The notes beneath the pieces were generated by a model. The model was not told the origin of the DNA, did not search any database, and saw only the letters and a program-made list of their open reading frames with translations. From Alphaproteobacteria bacterium (GTDB lineage: Bacteria > Pseudomonadota > Alphaproteobacteria > Micropepsales > Micropepsaceae), in contig JAQGLO010000105.1 in NCBI GenBank assembly GCA_028292825.1, forward strand, positions 1 through 47,051: DNA of 47,051 nt, in the 5' to 3' direction. Position 1 is the stretch's first letter, and the number at the start of each line of letters is the position of its first letter. Below are positions 25,525 through 33,044 of the stretch, piece after piece. The translations under genes and the position numbers were made by a program.

Positions 25525-26738
25525 CAGCCCGCCTTGCGCGCGGTTTCCGCCTTGCCCAGCACGCGCAGCACATTGCCGCCCCAGAATCCGGCCAGCTGGC
25601 TTTCGGTATAGCCCAGCTTCACCAGCCGTTCCGTCACGCGGGGCAGGGCCGCCACATCCTCCATGCCGATGACGCCGCCGCCGCCATCCCAGTCGCAGCC
25701 GATGCCGACATGCTCCGGCCCCACCAGGTCCAGCGCATGGATGACGTGGCGCATGAAGGTCTCGAAGTCGGCCTTGGGCACGGGATACTGCTTGTCCAGC
25801 GCCGCCATGCCGGCCGCCACCGCGCGCACCGCCGCCGCCGCATCTTTCGGCGACATGCTGCCCAGATTTTCCAGCTTGGCATACAGCGCCCCGCGCGCCT
25901 TGGCGCGGTCGGGATTGGGCGGTTCGGCAATCAGATAGCCATTGTAGGAATTGATCTGGATGGTGCCGCCGATGGCGCCCAGCTTTTTGATCCGCGCATC
26001 GTCCAGATTGCGGGGATGGTCGAACACCGCCCGGCAGCCGGAGTGCGAACAGATGATGGGGCTGCGCGACATCTCCGCCATCTGGTCGAAGACATCGTCA
26101 CTGGCATGGCTGGCATCCAGCATCATGCCCAGGTCATTGGCCAGCAGCGCCAACTCGCGGCCCTTGGGCGACAGGCCTTTCCATTTTGACGTGTCGGTGG
26201 CGCTGTCGGCGAACTGGTTGTTCTTGAAATGCACCGGCCCCACCAGCCGCACCCCCAGTCTGTAGAAGCTGCGCAGCAAGGTGACATCCTCGCCCAGCGG
26301 ATAGCTGTTCTCGATCGACTGATAGACAATGATCTTGTTCTTCGCGGCGATGCGCGCGGCATCCGCGGCGGTGAAGGCCAGTTCAAACTGTGCCGGATGC
26401 GCCGCCACCATTTCGCGGATTTCCGCCGCCCGCAGCAGCGCCGCGTCGCGCGCTGCCATCAGGCCTTCCGGCGTCAACGGCCCCTGCGGCGTGTAGATCG
26501 CCCAGAAGCCGCCATCCAGCCCGCCCGCCACCATGCGCGGATAATCTACCTGGGTCAGGTCGGTATCGAAGCTGTGCCGCGCCATCACATCCCATCCCGG
26601 CCGCGCCAGGCTGGCCGGGGTGTCCAGATGGGTGTCCAGGCGGATTAGGCGCTGGTGAACGGCAACTTCAGCCAGCGCCGGGCCGGTGACGGCCAGGGCC
26701 GCCCCGTTAACCAAGAATGTGCGCCGTGATGATCCCAT
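25524..26738 (-). CDS. exported membrane dipeptidase, peptidase M19
   Basis: A 404-aa zinc dipeptidase of the renal-dipeptidase family. The N terminus MGSSRRTFLVNGAALAVTGPA is a Tat-type signal, so it acts in the periplasm. Zn ligands are in RLDTHLDTP (HxD), the bridging Glu in QSIENS, and His in CSHSGCRAVFDHP. GIGCDWDGGGG lies near the end. Members hydrolyse dipeptides, often with D-residues. ATG at 26738, after GGGAGCGGG, gives the signal peptide. It is the first gene of a two-gene unit with the channel-like gene. Confidence 0.92.
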   Translation of the reverse strand: MGSSRRTFLVNGAALAVTGPALAEVAVHQRLIRLDTHLDTPASLARPGWDVMARHSFDTDLTQVDYPRMVAGGLDGGFWAIYTPQGPLTPEGLMAARDAALLRAAEIREMVAAHPAQFELAFTAADAARIAAKNKIIVYQSIENSYPLGEDVTLLRSFYRLGVRLVGPVHFKNNQFADSATDTSKWKGLSPKGRELALLANDLGMMLDASHASDDVFDQMAEMSRSPIICSHSGCRAVFDHPRNLDDARIKKLGAIGGTIQINSYNGYLIAEPPNPDRAKARGALYAKLENLGSMSPKDAAAAVRAVAAGMAALDKQYPVPKADFETFMRHVIHALDLVGPEHVGIGCDWDGGGGVIGMEDVAALPRVTERLVKLGYTESQLAGFWGGNVLRVLGKAETARKAG

Positions 26739-26866
26739 GTCCCGCTCCCTGCGTACCAAAGGTCTGAAATCTAGGGGATTCTTGCCCCTCGCAGCCAGCG
26801 CCGCCTTGCCCGAAACGGCGCGACTGGTAAATTAAATTCGGCATTTGGGCGTTCAGAGCGGTGGTC

Positions 26867-27745
26867 ATGCGTAAAGTTGCTTTGGTGATGGGCGTGTTGC
26901 TGGCTTTGACGGCAACGGCGATGGCGGGCGAACCCGTGAAATCCAAACCGGCCCAACTGGCCTGGCTGCAGGAACGCACCATTTTCAAGTCGGGCCTGCG
27001 CAATGCCCACACCATCGCGCTCACCTTCGATGACGGCCCCAATGCCCATACCGGCGAGGTGCTGGACGCGCTGAAGGAAATGCACGTCAAGGCCACCTTC
27101 TTCATCGTCGGCAAGCAGGCGCACAAGAATCCCGACATGCTGGCCCGCATTGCCCGCGAAGGCCATCTGCTGGCCAATCACAGCGCTACCCATGCCTTCC
27201 TGGGCAGCCGCTATGACGCACACCCCGACGCGCTGCTGGAGCAGCTGCGCGACGTGCATGAGCAGATCGCGCCGCTGATGGCGCCCACCGACAAATTCTA
27301 TTTCCGCGCCCCCTATGGCGCCTGGAAGTCGGCCCATGCCGCCATCCTCAATGCCGATCCGGTGCTACGCAACTATGTCGGCCCGATCTATTGGGACATC
27401 GGCGGCGACATCACCTTCAACAATGACGGCTATGTGATGAGCGCCGCGGACTGGGACTGCTGGCACCTGAAATGGTCGGCGCGCACCTGCGCCAAGGGCT
27501 ATAGCCGCGAGATCCGCCGCAAGGATGGCGGCGTGGTCCTGATGCATGCCATTCACCTGCGCTCCGCCGACCTGGTGCGCCAGGTGGTGCCAGCCCTGAT
27601 CGAGGAAGGCTACAAGTTCGTCCGTCTCGATGAGATGCCGCAATATCGCCAATATGAGACGCCTAAGATGCCGTCCAGCGCCATTGCCAGCGCGCGGGAC
27701 AAGCCCGTGCGCCTCAGCAGTTTGCGGCCGGACGACATAAAATAA
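26867..27745 (+). CDS. exported polysaccharide deacetylase (CE4/NodB)
   Basis: A 292-aa exported CE4 esterase. Signal peptide about 1-20. NodB motif 1 is TFDDGP with base Asp55 and metal Asp56. Motif 2 is NHSATH with His105 and His109. Motif 3 is RAPYG, and motif 5 is VVLMHAIH. All metal ligands are present, so it should be active on N-acetylated glycans such as peptidoglycan or an exopolysaccharide. The segment DCWHLKWSARTCAKGYS is an insertion with two Cys. ATG at 26867 is preferred to GTG at 26861. Confidence 0.9.
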   Translation: MRKVALVMGVLLALTATAMAGEPVKSKPAQLAWLQERTIFKSGLRNAHTIALTFDDGPNAHTGEVLDALKEMHVKATFFIVGKQAHKNPDMLARIAREGHLLANHSATHAFLGSRYDAHPDALLEQLRDVHEQIAPLMAPTDKFYFRAPYGAWKSAHAAILNADPVLRNYVGPIYWDIGGDITFNNDGYVMSAADWDCWHLKWSARTCAKGYSREIRRKDGGVVLMHAIHLRSADLVRQVVPALIEEGYKFVRLDEMPQYRQYETPKMPSSAIASARDKPVRLSSLRPDDIK

Positions 27746-27789
27746 CGCGGCCCGTCCAAGGGTTGCAAACAACCCCAAAGGAGGATCGC

Positions 27790-28578
27790 ATGACTGTTTC
27801 GCGCAGCCTGTTTGCCGCCGCCGCCATCGTCTGCATGGCCGCACCCACATTCGCCGCCGACAGCAAGCTCACCGCCGCCGTGGCGGCCCATACCCGCAGC
27901 TCCGAGAACAGCGCGCGCGACGGTGCCCGCCATCCCGTCGACAGCCTGGAATTCTGGGGCCTGAAGCCGGGCATGACCGTGATCGAGATCTCGCCCGGCG
28001 GCGGCTATTGGAGCGAAATCCTGGCGCCCTATGCCAAGGCGACGGGCGGTCACTATATCGCCGCCACCGGCAAGCCGGACGCGCGGCTGCCTGCAAAATT
28101 CAGCGATGCTGCTGTTTACGGTCCCATCCACTATACCGTGTTCAGCAAATCGTCCGGCGCGCTGGCCGCGCCCGGCAGCGCCGACCTGGTGCTGACCGCC
28201 CGCAATGTCCACAACTGGATGGCGGACGGCTTTGCCGACAAGGCGTTCGCGGACTTCCATGCCGCCCTGAAGCCGGGCGGCATCCTGGCGCTGGAAGAAC
28301 ACCGGGCCGATCCCAAAGCGATGCTGCCGGGGGCCAGCAATGGCTATGTCTCCACGGCGCATGTCATCGCGATGGCTGAGAAGGCAGGCTTCAGGCTGGA
28401 AGCGAAATCCGAGATCAACGCAAATCCGAAGGACACCAAGGACCATCCTTTTGGCGTCTGGACCCTGCCGCCCAGCCGCCAGAGCGCCGCAAGCGGCGAG
28501 AACCCCAAGTTCGACCACGCCAAATATGACGCCATCGGCGAGAGCGACCGCATGACCCTGCGTTTCCGCAAGCCCTGA
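27790..28578 (+). CDS. exported SAM-dependent methyltransferase-fold protein
   Basis: A 262-aa class I methyltransferase fold preceded by a clear Sec signal peptide (MTVSRSLFAAAAIVCMAAPTFAA). Motif I is VIEISPGGGYWSEIL (about 64-78), the motif II-III region is ADLVLTARNVHNWM, and later LKPGGILALEEHR. SAM is not known to be available in the periplasm, so export of this fold is odd. It may use another ligand. A near-perfect AAGGAGG precedes the ATG. Similar signal-bearing methyltransferases occur in other Alphaproteobacteria, as I recall. It lies 44 bp after the deacetylase. Confidence 0.85.
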   Translation: MTVSRSLFAAAAIVCMAAPTFAADSKLTAAVAAHTRSSENSARDGARHPVDSLEFWGLKPGMTVIEISPGGGYWSEILAPYAKATGGHYIAATGKPDARLPAKFSDAAVYGPIHYTVFSKSSGALAAPGSADLVLTARNVHNWMADGFADKAFADFHAALKPGGILALEEHRADPKAMLPGASNGYVSTAHVIAMAEKAGFRLEAKSEINANPKDTKDHPFGVWTLPPSRQSAASGENPKFDHAKYDAIGESDRMTLRFRKP

Positions 28579-28725
28579 CAGTCCACGTCGCTCTCCACGC
28601 CGCATCGCTATAGGCTCGCGGCGGGGAAACGGATTCGGCTGGTGGACAAGGTGCGCAACAAGGGGGAGGGGGTACCCCTCCGTTCAGCAAAACAAGGATC
28701 AAGCGCTGGTGCCGGCTGGCGGCGC

Positions 28726-30549
28726 ATGGCCAGATATTGCTGTTTGCCGGCGCTGATGGCCGTGCCGGCCCTGGCCGCACCGCTGGATAGCGAATGGCCG
28801 ACCTATGGCCATGACTATGGCGAAAGCCGCTATTCGCCGCTGGCCCAGATCACCGCCGCCAATGTGGCGCAGCTGAAGCCGGCCTGGACCTATCACATGC
28901 GCACGCCGGACCGCGCCGCGCGGGGCTTCCTGGCGTCGGAGAACACGCCCATCGTGGTGGGCGGCGTGATGTATGTGAGTACGCCCTATGGCCGGGTGGT
29001 GGCGCTGGATGCCAGGACCGGCAGGCAGCGCTGGGCTTACGAAGTGCCGGGCACCGACAGCCCCGCTACGCGCGGGGTCGCCTATTGGCCCGGCAAGCAG
29101 CCCCAGATCGTGTTCGGCACCAAGGCCGGATTGTTGATCGCCCTGCATGCCGCAACCGGCGAACCGGTCGCTGGCTTCGGAACAGACGGCGTCTTGGACT
29201 TGCATACCAAGGCCGTGATGCAGGGCTATCCCAATGCCTTTCTGGGCCTGACCGCCGCGCCCACCATCTACAAGGACATTATCATCATCGGCTCGCGCAC
29301 CCAGGAGGCGCCGGCGCGCGGCGCGTCCGGCCAGGTGCGCGCCTTTGATGTGCGCACCGGCAAGGAGCTGTGGCACTTCAATGGCGTGCCGCAGCCGGGC
29401 GAACCCTTCCATGAGACCTGGGAGGCTAACACCTGGCACAAGCGCTCCGGCGTCAATGTCTGGACCAATGTGGTGCTGGATGAAAAGCGCGGCATCGCCT
29501 ATCTGCCCTTCGGCGCGCCGACCTTCGACCAGTCGGGCAATGACCGCAAAGGCCAGAGCCTGTTCGCCAATGCGCTGGTGGCGGTGGACGCGGCGACGGG
29601 AAAGTATCTCTGGCACTTCCAGGCGCTGCGCCATGACCTTTGGGACTATGACCTGCCGCTGACCACCTTGGTGGATGTGAAGAAGGATGGCCGCACCATT
29701 CCCGCCATTGCGACGATGAACAAGGGCAGCCTGCTGTTCCTGCTGGACCGCGTCACCGGCAAGCCGATTCATCCGCTGCATGACATTGATGTGCCCACCG
29801 ACACCGACATGATCGGCGACGTCGTATCGCCGACCCAGCCTGCATCGGTGACGCCGCCTTTGGGTCGCACGTCGTTCGCCATGAGCGAACTCTCAAGCCT
29901 GACCCCGCAACAGAAAGCCGGCTGCGAAAAACTGATCGCAGACCAGAAGGTTGTTGGTGCAAGCTATTTCCAGCCGCCGCGTGTCGACCACGCCATGGCG
30001 CGCTTTCCCGGGAACTGGGGCGGCATCGACTGGAGCCACGCCGCTTTTGATCGCAGGAACGGCCTGTACATCGTCAACACCAGCGAGATGGGCTCGCAGG
30101 AAATGATGATCCGCAAGCCCGACGGCAGCTATGACATGCGCTATGGCTATCAGTGGTTCTGGGACAAGGACAGCCACATGCCCTGCCAGAATCCACCCTG
30201 GGGCAAGCTGTATGGCATCAATGTCTCGACCGGCGCCATCGCCTGGGAGAGCGTGCTGGGCGTGACCGACGGCCTGGCCGACCCGAACACCGGGCGCCCC
30301 AATGTCGGTGGCCCCATCGTCACCGGCAGCGGGTTGGCCTTCATCGGCAGCACCGACGACAAGCGGTTGCGCGCCTTCGATACCAGAACGGGCAAGGAGC
30401 TGTGGACCTTCAAGCTGCCCGCTTCGCTCTACGGCACACCGCTGACCTATCGCGCCGGCGGCAAGCAGTATGTCGCCGCCGTCACCACCGGCGGCTTCTG
30501 GGGCGACCCGGCCGGCGCCGATGACGTCACGGCGTTCGCGCTGCCATGA
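28726..30549 (+). CDS. exported PQQ-dependent dehydrogenase, soluble glucose dehydrogenase-like
   Basis: A 607-aa periplasmic quinoprotein with an eight-bladed propeller. Signal peptide MARYCCLPALMAVPALA. Quinoprotein W-motif repeats include VVALDARTGRQRWAYEV, VRAFDVRTGKELWHFNG, VAVDAATGKYLWHFQAL and RAFDTRTGKELWTFKLP. The end GGFWGDPAGADDVTAFALP is typical of membrane glucose dehydrogenase relatives, but the five transmembrane helices of that enzyme are absent. Substrate (sugar or polyol) is not determinable. ATG at 28726 is preferred to GTG at 28642 because it yields the signal peptide. Its stop overlaps the next gene (ATGA). Confidence 0.9.
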   Translation: MARYCCLPALMAVPALAAPLDSEWPTYGHDYGESRYSPLAQITAANVAQLKPAWTYHMRTPDRAARGFLASENTPIVVGGVMYVSTPYGRVVALDARTGRQRWAYEVPGTDSPATRGVAYWPGKQPQIVFGTKAGLLIALHAATGEPVAGFGTDGVLDLHTKAVMQGYPNAFLGLTAAPTIYKDIIIIGSRTQEAPARGASGQVRAFDVRTGKELWHFNGVPQPGEPFHETWEANTWHKRSGVNVWTNVVLDEKRGIAYLPFGAPTFDQSGNDRKGQSLFANALVAVDAATGKYLWHFQALRHDLWDYDLPLTTLVDVKKDGRTIPAIATMNKGSLLFLLDRVTGKPIHPLHDIDVPTDTDMIGDVVSPTQPASVTPPLGRTSFAMSELSSLTPQQKAGCEKLIADQKVVGASYFQPPRVDHAMARFPGNWGGIDWSHAAFDRRNGLYIVNTSEMGSQEMMIRKPDGSYDMRYGYQWFWDKDSHMPCQNPPWGKLYGINVSTGAIAWESVLGVTDGLADPNTGRPNVGGPIVTGSGLAFIGSTDDKRLRAFDTRTGKELWTFKLPASLYGTPLTYRAGGKQYVAAVTTGGFWGDPAGADDVTAFALP

Positions 30550-31445
30550 ACAGGCTTGGCTTCGCCTATGCCGTCATCGCCGCGGCGTTGTTCGGCATCG
30601 GCGGTACCTTCGCGCAGTTTCTCTTCACCCAGCGCGGGGTGAACATGGACTGGCTGGTGACCATGCGGCTGCTGGTCTCCGGTGTGTTGCTGCTGGGCTT
30701 TGCGGGCCTGCGGGGCGGCAAAAAGGCCTTCGCCGTGTGGCGGGACTGGCCTTCGCTGATCCTGTTCGGCCTGTTCGGCATGCTGGGGGTGCAATACACT
30801 TACATGGCGGCGATCGCGGCATCCAACACCGCCACCGCCACGGTACTGCAATACACCGCCCCCGCCATGGTGGCGCTGTGGCTGACCGCCCGCCGCCGCC
30901 GGTTGCCGAACGCGCGCGAATTGGCGGCCATCGCGCTGGCGCTGGCGGGCACCTTCTTCCTGGTCACCCATGGCGATGCCGGCAAACTCAACATCTCGCC
31001 GGCAGCCTTGTGGTGGGGCATTGCGTCCGCGGTGACGGCTGCGTTCAACGCGATCCAGCCTGGCGCGCTGCTGAAGAAGCATGGCGCGGCGCTGGTGACG
31101 GGCTGGGGCATGCTGATCGGCGGCGCGGCGCTGTCCTTTCGCCATCCGCCCTGGATGGTGGAAGGCGTGTGGGACGCCAGGGCAATTGTCTTCGTTGCTT
31201 TCATTCTCTTGTTCGGCACCTTGCTGGCCTTCTATCTGTCGCTGAAGGCGCTGCAGATGATCGGGGCGCAGAAATCCAGCCTGCTGACCTGCGCCGAACC
31301 CCTTTCGACGGCGGTGTTGGCGGTGTGGTGGCTGGGCGTGTCCTTCGGGGCGATGGACTGGCTGGGCACGATATTGATCCTGGCGACCATCGTGCTGCTG
31401 TCGCGCGAACAGTCGGCGCAGACCCAGTCCGAGCATGTCACTTGA
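30546..31445 (+). CDS. EamA/DMT-family transporter
   Basis: A 299-aa permease with ten hydrophobic segments in two EamA repeats. The first repeat starts AYAVIAAALFGIGGTFAQF, and the second has SAVTAAFNAIQPGALL. CAEPLSTAVLAVWWLGV is the usual penultimate-helix signature. It overlaps the PQQ dehydrogenase stop by 4 bp (ATGA), so they are translationally coupled, perhaps for a substrate or product of the dehydrogenase. Its 3' end overlaps the convergent epimerase gene by 8 bp. Confidence 0.88.
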   Translation: MNRLGFAYAVIAAALFGIGGTFAQFLFTQRGVNMDWLVTMRLLVSGVLLLGFAGLRGGKKAFAVWRDWPSLILFGLFGMLGVQYTYMAAIAASNTATATVLQYTAPAMVALWLTARRRRLPNARELAAIALALAGTFFLVTHGDAGKLNISPAALWWGIASAVTAAFNAIQPGALLKKHGAALVTGWGMLIGGAALSFRHPPWMVEGVWDARAIVFVAFILLFGTLLAFYLSLKALQMIGAQKSSLLTCAEPLSTAVLAVWWLGVSFGAMDWLGTILILATIVLLSREQSAQTQSEHVT

Positions 31446-32322
31446 CGAGTTCGCCCAGTCCCTCCGCAAAGGAGATCTTCGGCGCCCAGCCCAGCGCCGC
31501 CTTGATGCGAAAAATATCGGCGCAGGTTGCCATGGAATCGTCGCGCCGGGCATCTGTCATGACCTGGTCCGGCGAGATCATATCCGCCAGTTCCTTGACC
31601 GAGATATTCGTCCCGCTGCCGACATTGAAGACCTGGCCATGCGCATCGCTCTCGTAGGCTGCGATATTCGCCGCCACGATATCGCGCACATGGATGAAGT
31701 CGCGCCGCTGGCTGCCGTCGCCATGGATCTCCAGCGTCTCGCCCGCCGCCGCCCGGCTGAGAAAGATGCCCAGCACCAGCGCATAGGCGCCCGCTTCCGG
31801 CTGGCGCGGGCCATAGGCGCTGAAATAGCGCAGCACCACCGACGGCAATCCGAAGTCGCGATCGAACAGCAGGCAATAGTCCTCGCCTGTCTTCTTGGTC
31901 AGGGCATAGATGTTGAGGAACTGCAGTTGCCCATCCTCGCGGTGCGGCGGCGGCAGGTTGCCATAGGCGGTGGCCGATCCGGCATAGAGGAAACGCTTCA
32001 CGCCCGCATCGCGCGCCGCCAGCAGCATGTTCTGGGTGCCGACAATGTTGGACTGGGTGCAAAGCTCGATCAAATCATTGGACGGGCCCGCGCGCGACAT
32101 GGCAGCGAGATGGAAGACACCGTCCATGCCGGCCACCGCACGGGCGCAGTCTGCCGCATCGCGGATGTCGCCATCCAGGAATTCGCAGGCACCCGGAACC
32201 CATTCGCGCCGGCCATAGGAAAGATTGTCCAGCACCCGCACCCCGTAGCCGCGCGCCAGCAGGCCCTCGCACAGATGGCTGCCAATGAAGCCGGCGCCGC
32301 CGGTGACCAACACGTTCTTCAT
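31438..32322 (-). CDS. NAD-dependent NDP-sugar epimerase/dehydratase (extended SDR)
   Basis: A 294-aa extended short-chain dehydrogenase acting on nucleotide sugars. NAD site GGAGFIGSH (8-16), then DIRD, HLAA, catalytic Ser in GSATAYG, and YALTK as the YxxxK pair. FSAYGPRQ and GDGSQRRDFIHVRDI are sugar-nucleotide loops typical of UDP-glucose or UDP-GlcNAc 4-epimerases and related dehydratases. Exact sugar unknown. It is the last gene of the five-gene operon, and its ATG overlaps the nucleotidyltransferase stop by 4 bp. It presumably reshapes the activated sugar used by the upstream glycosyltransferases. Confidence 0.9.
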   Translation of the reverse strand: MKNVLVTGGAGFIGSHLCEGLLARGYGVRVLDNLSYGRREWVPGACEFLDGDIRDAADCARAVAGMDGVFHLAAMSRAGPSNDLIELCTQSNIVGTQNMLLAARDAGVKRFLYAGSATAYGNLPPPHREDGQLQFLNIYALTKKTGEDYCLLFDRDFGLPSVVLRYFSAYGPRQPEAGAYALVLGIFLSRAAAGETLEIHGDGSQRRDFIHVRDIVAANIAAYESDAHGQVFNVGSGTNISVKELADMISPDQVMTDARRDDSMATCADIFRIKAALGWAPKISFAEGLGELVK

Positions 32323-33044
32323 GGCGCGGTTTTATACAGGCTGCGAAAGAAAGCCAGATCGTCCGGGGTGTTGATGCCGCGGGCTTCCGTGGCGTCGGCA
32401 ACCTCCAGCGGCGTGATCCGCCATCCCTGGGTTGCCAGGAAAGGCAGGAAGGGCAGGAAGTTGATCTCGCCTGTGGCGCCGCCGCGCGGGCTGGTGGCGC
32501 GATAGGCCTCCCATGCCGGCTTCAGGCCATCTGTGCCCAGCGCGAAGGTGCCGACATCGGAAAAGCCACCTGGCCTGGTGACGTCGCCCTCGCGGGTCTG
32601 CAATACCTTGGTCAGTGCCGCGCCCGAGAAAACATATTCGACATACGGTGCGGTCATGCGCGTGACCGGCAGCACGGCATTGCGCCCCGGCACAAGCGCG
32701 GCCAGGCTGCGCGACAGCGTGTCGGCGGACACGAACACCTGGTCGCCCCACACCACCAGGACGGCATCATGGCGCGACCAGATATCGTATCCCCGGAAGA
32801 TCGCGTCGCCCATGCCGGTGGGCGCGGGTTGAATGCTGGTCGAGACATTGGCCGGCAAAGCAGGAAACACCGACGCGCCCTCCGGTGACAGCACCAGGTG
32901 GATATGATTCACCAGCGGCGTCAGCCGGTCGTAAAGAACGGACCAGATGGTGCGACTGTCCGTCAGCGGCGTAAGTATCTTGGGCCCGTTACCGCCCAGC
33001 CGCGTGCCGCGTCCTGCCGCCGGAATGACCGCGCAGACGCTCAC
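32319..33044 (-). CDS. sugar-phosphate nucleotidyltransferase (GlmU N-domain-like)
   Basis: A 241-aa NTP-transferase (GT-A-like) enzyme. The N terminus VCAVIPAAGRGTRLGGNGPK holds the GxGTRx...PK nucleotide signature. VVWGDQVFV carries the metal-binding Asp, and GEINFLPFLPF with ARGINTPDDLAF resembles the late GEyy...GvN segments of GlmU/RmlA. It should condense a sugar (or other) phosphate with an NTP. It lacks the GlmU acetyltransferase half. GTG at 33044 overlaps the upstream gene stop as GTGA. Position beside a CofD-like protein recalls CofC, another member of this fold. Confidence 0.85.
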   Translation of the reverse strand: MSVCAVIPAAGRGTRLGGNGPKILTPLTDSRTIWSVLYDRLTPLVNHIHLVLSPEGASVFPALPANVSTSIQPAPTGMGDAIFRGYDIWSRHDAVLVVWGDQVFVSADTLSRSLAALVPGRNAVLPVTRMTAPYVEYVFSGAALTKVLQTREGDVTRPGGFSDVGTFALGTDGLKPAWEAYRATSPRGGATGEINFLPFLPFLATQGWRITPLEVADATEARGINTPDDLAFFRSLYKTAP

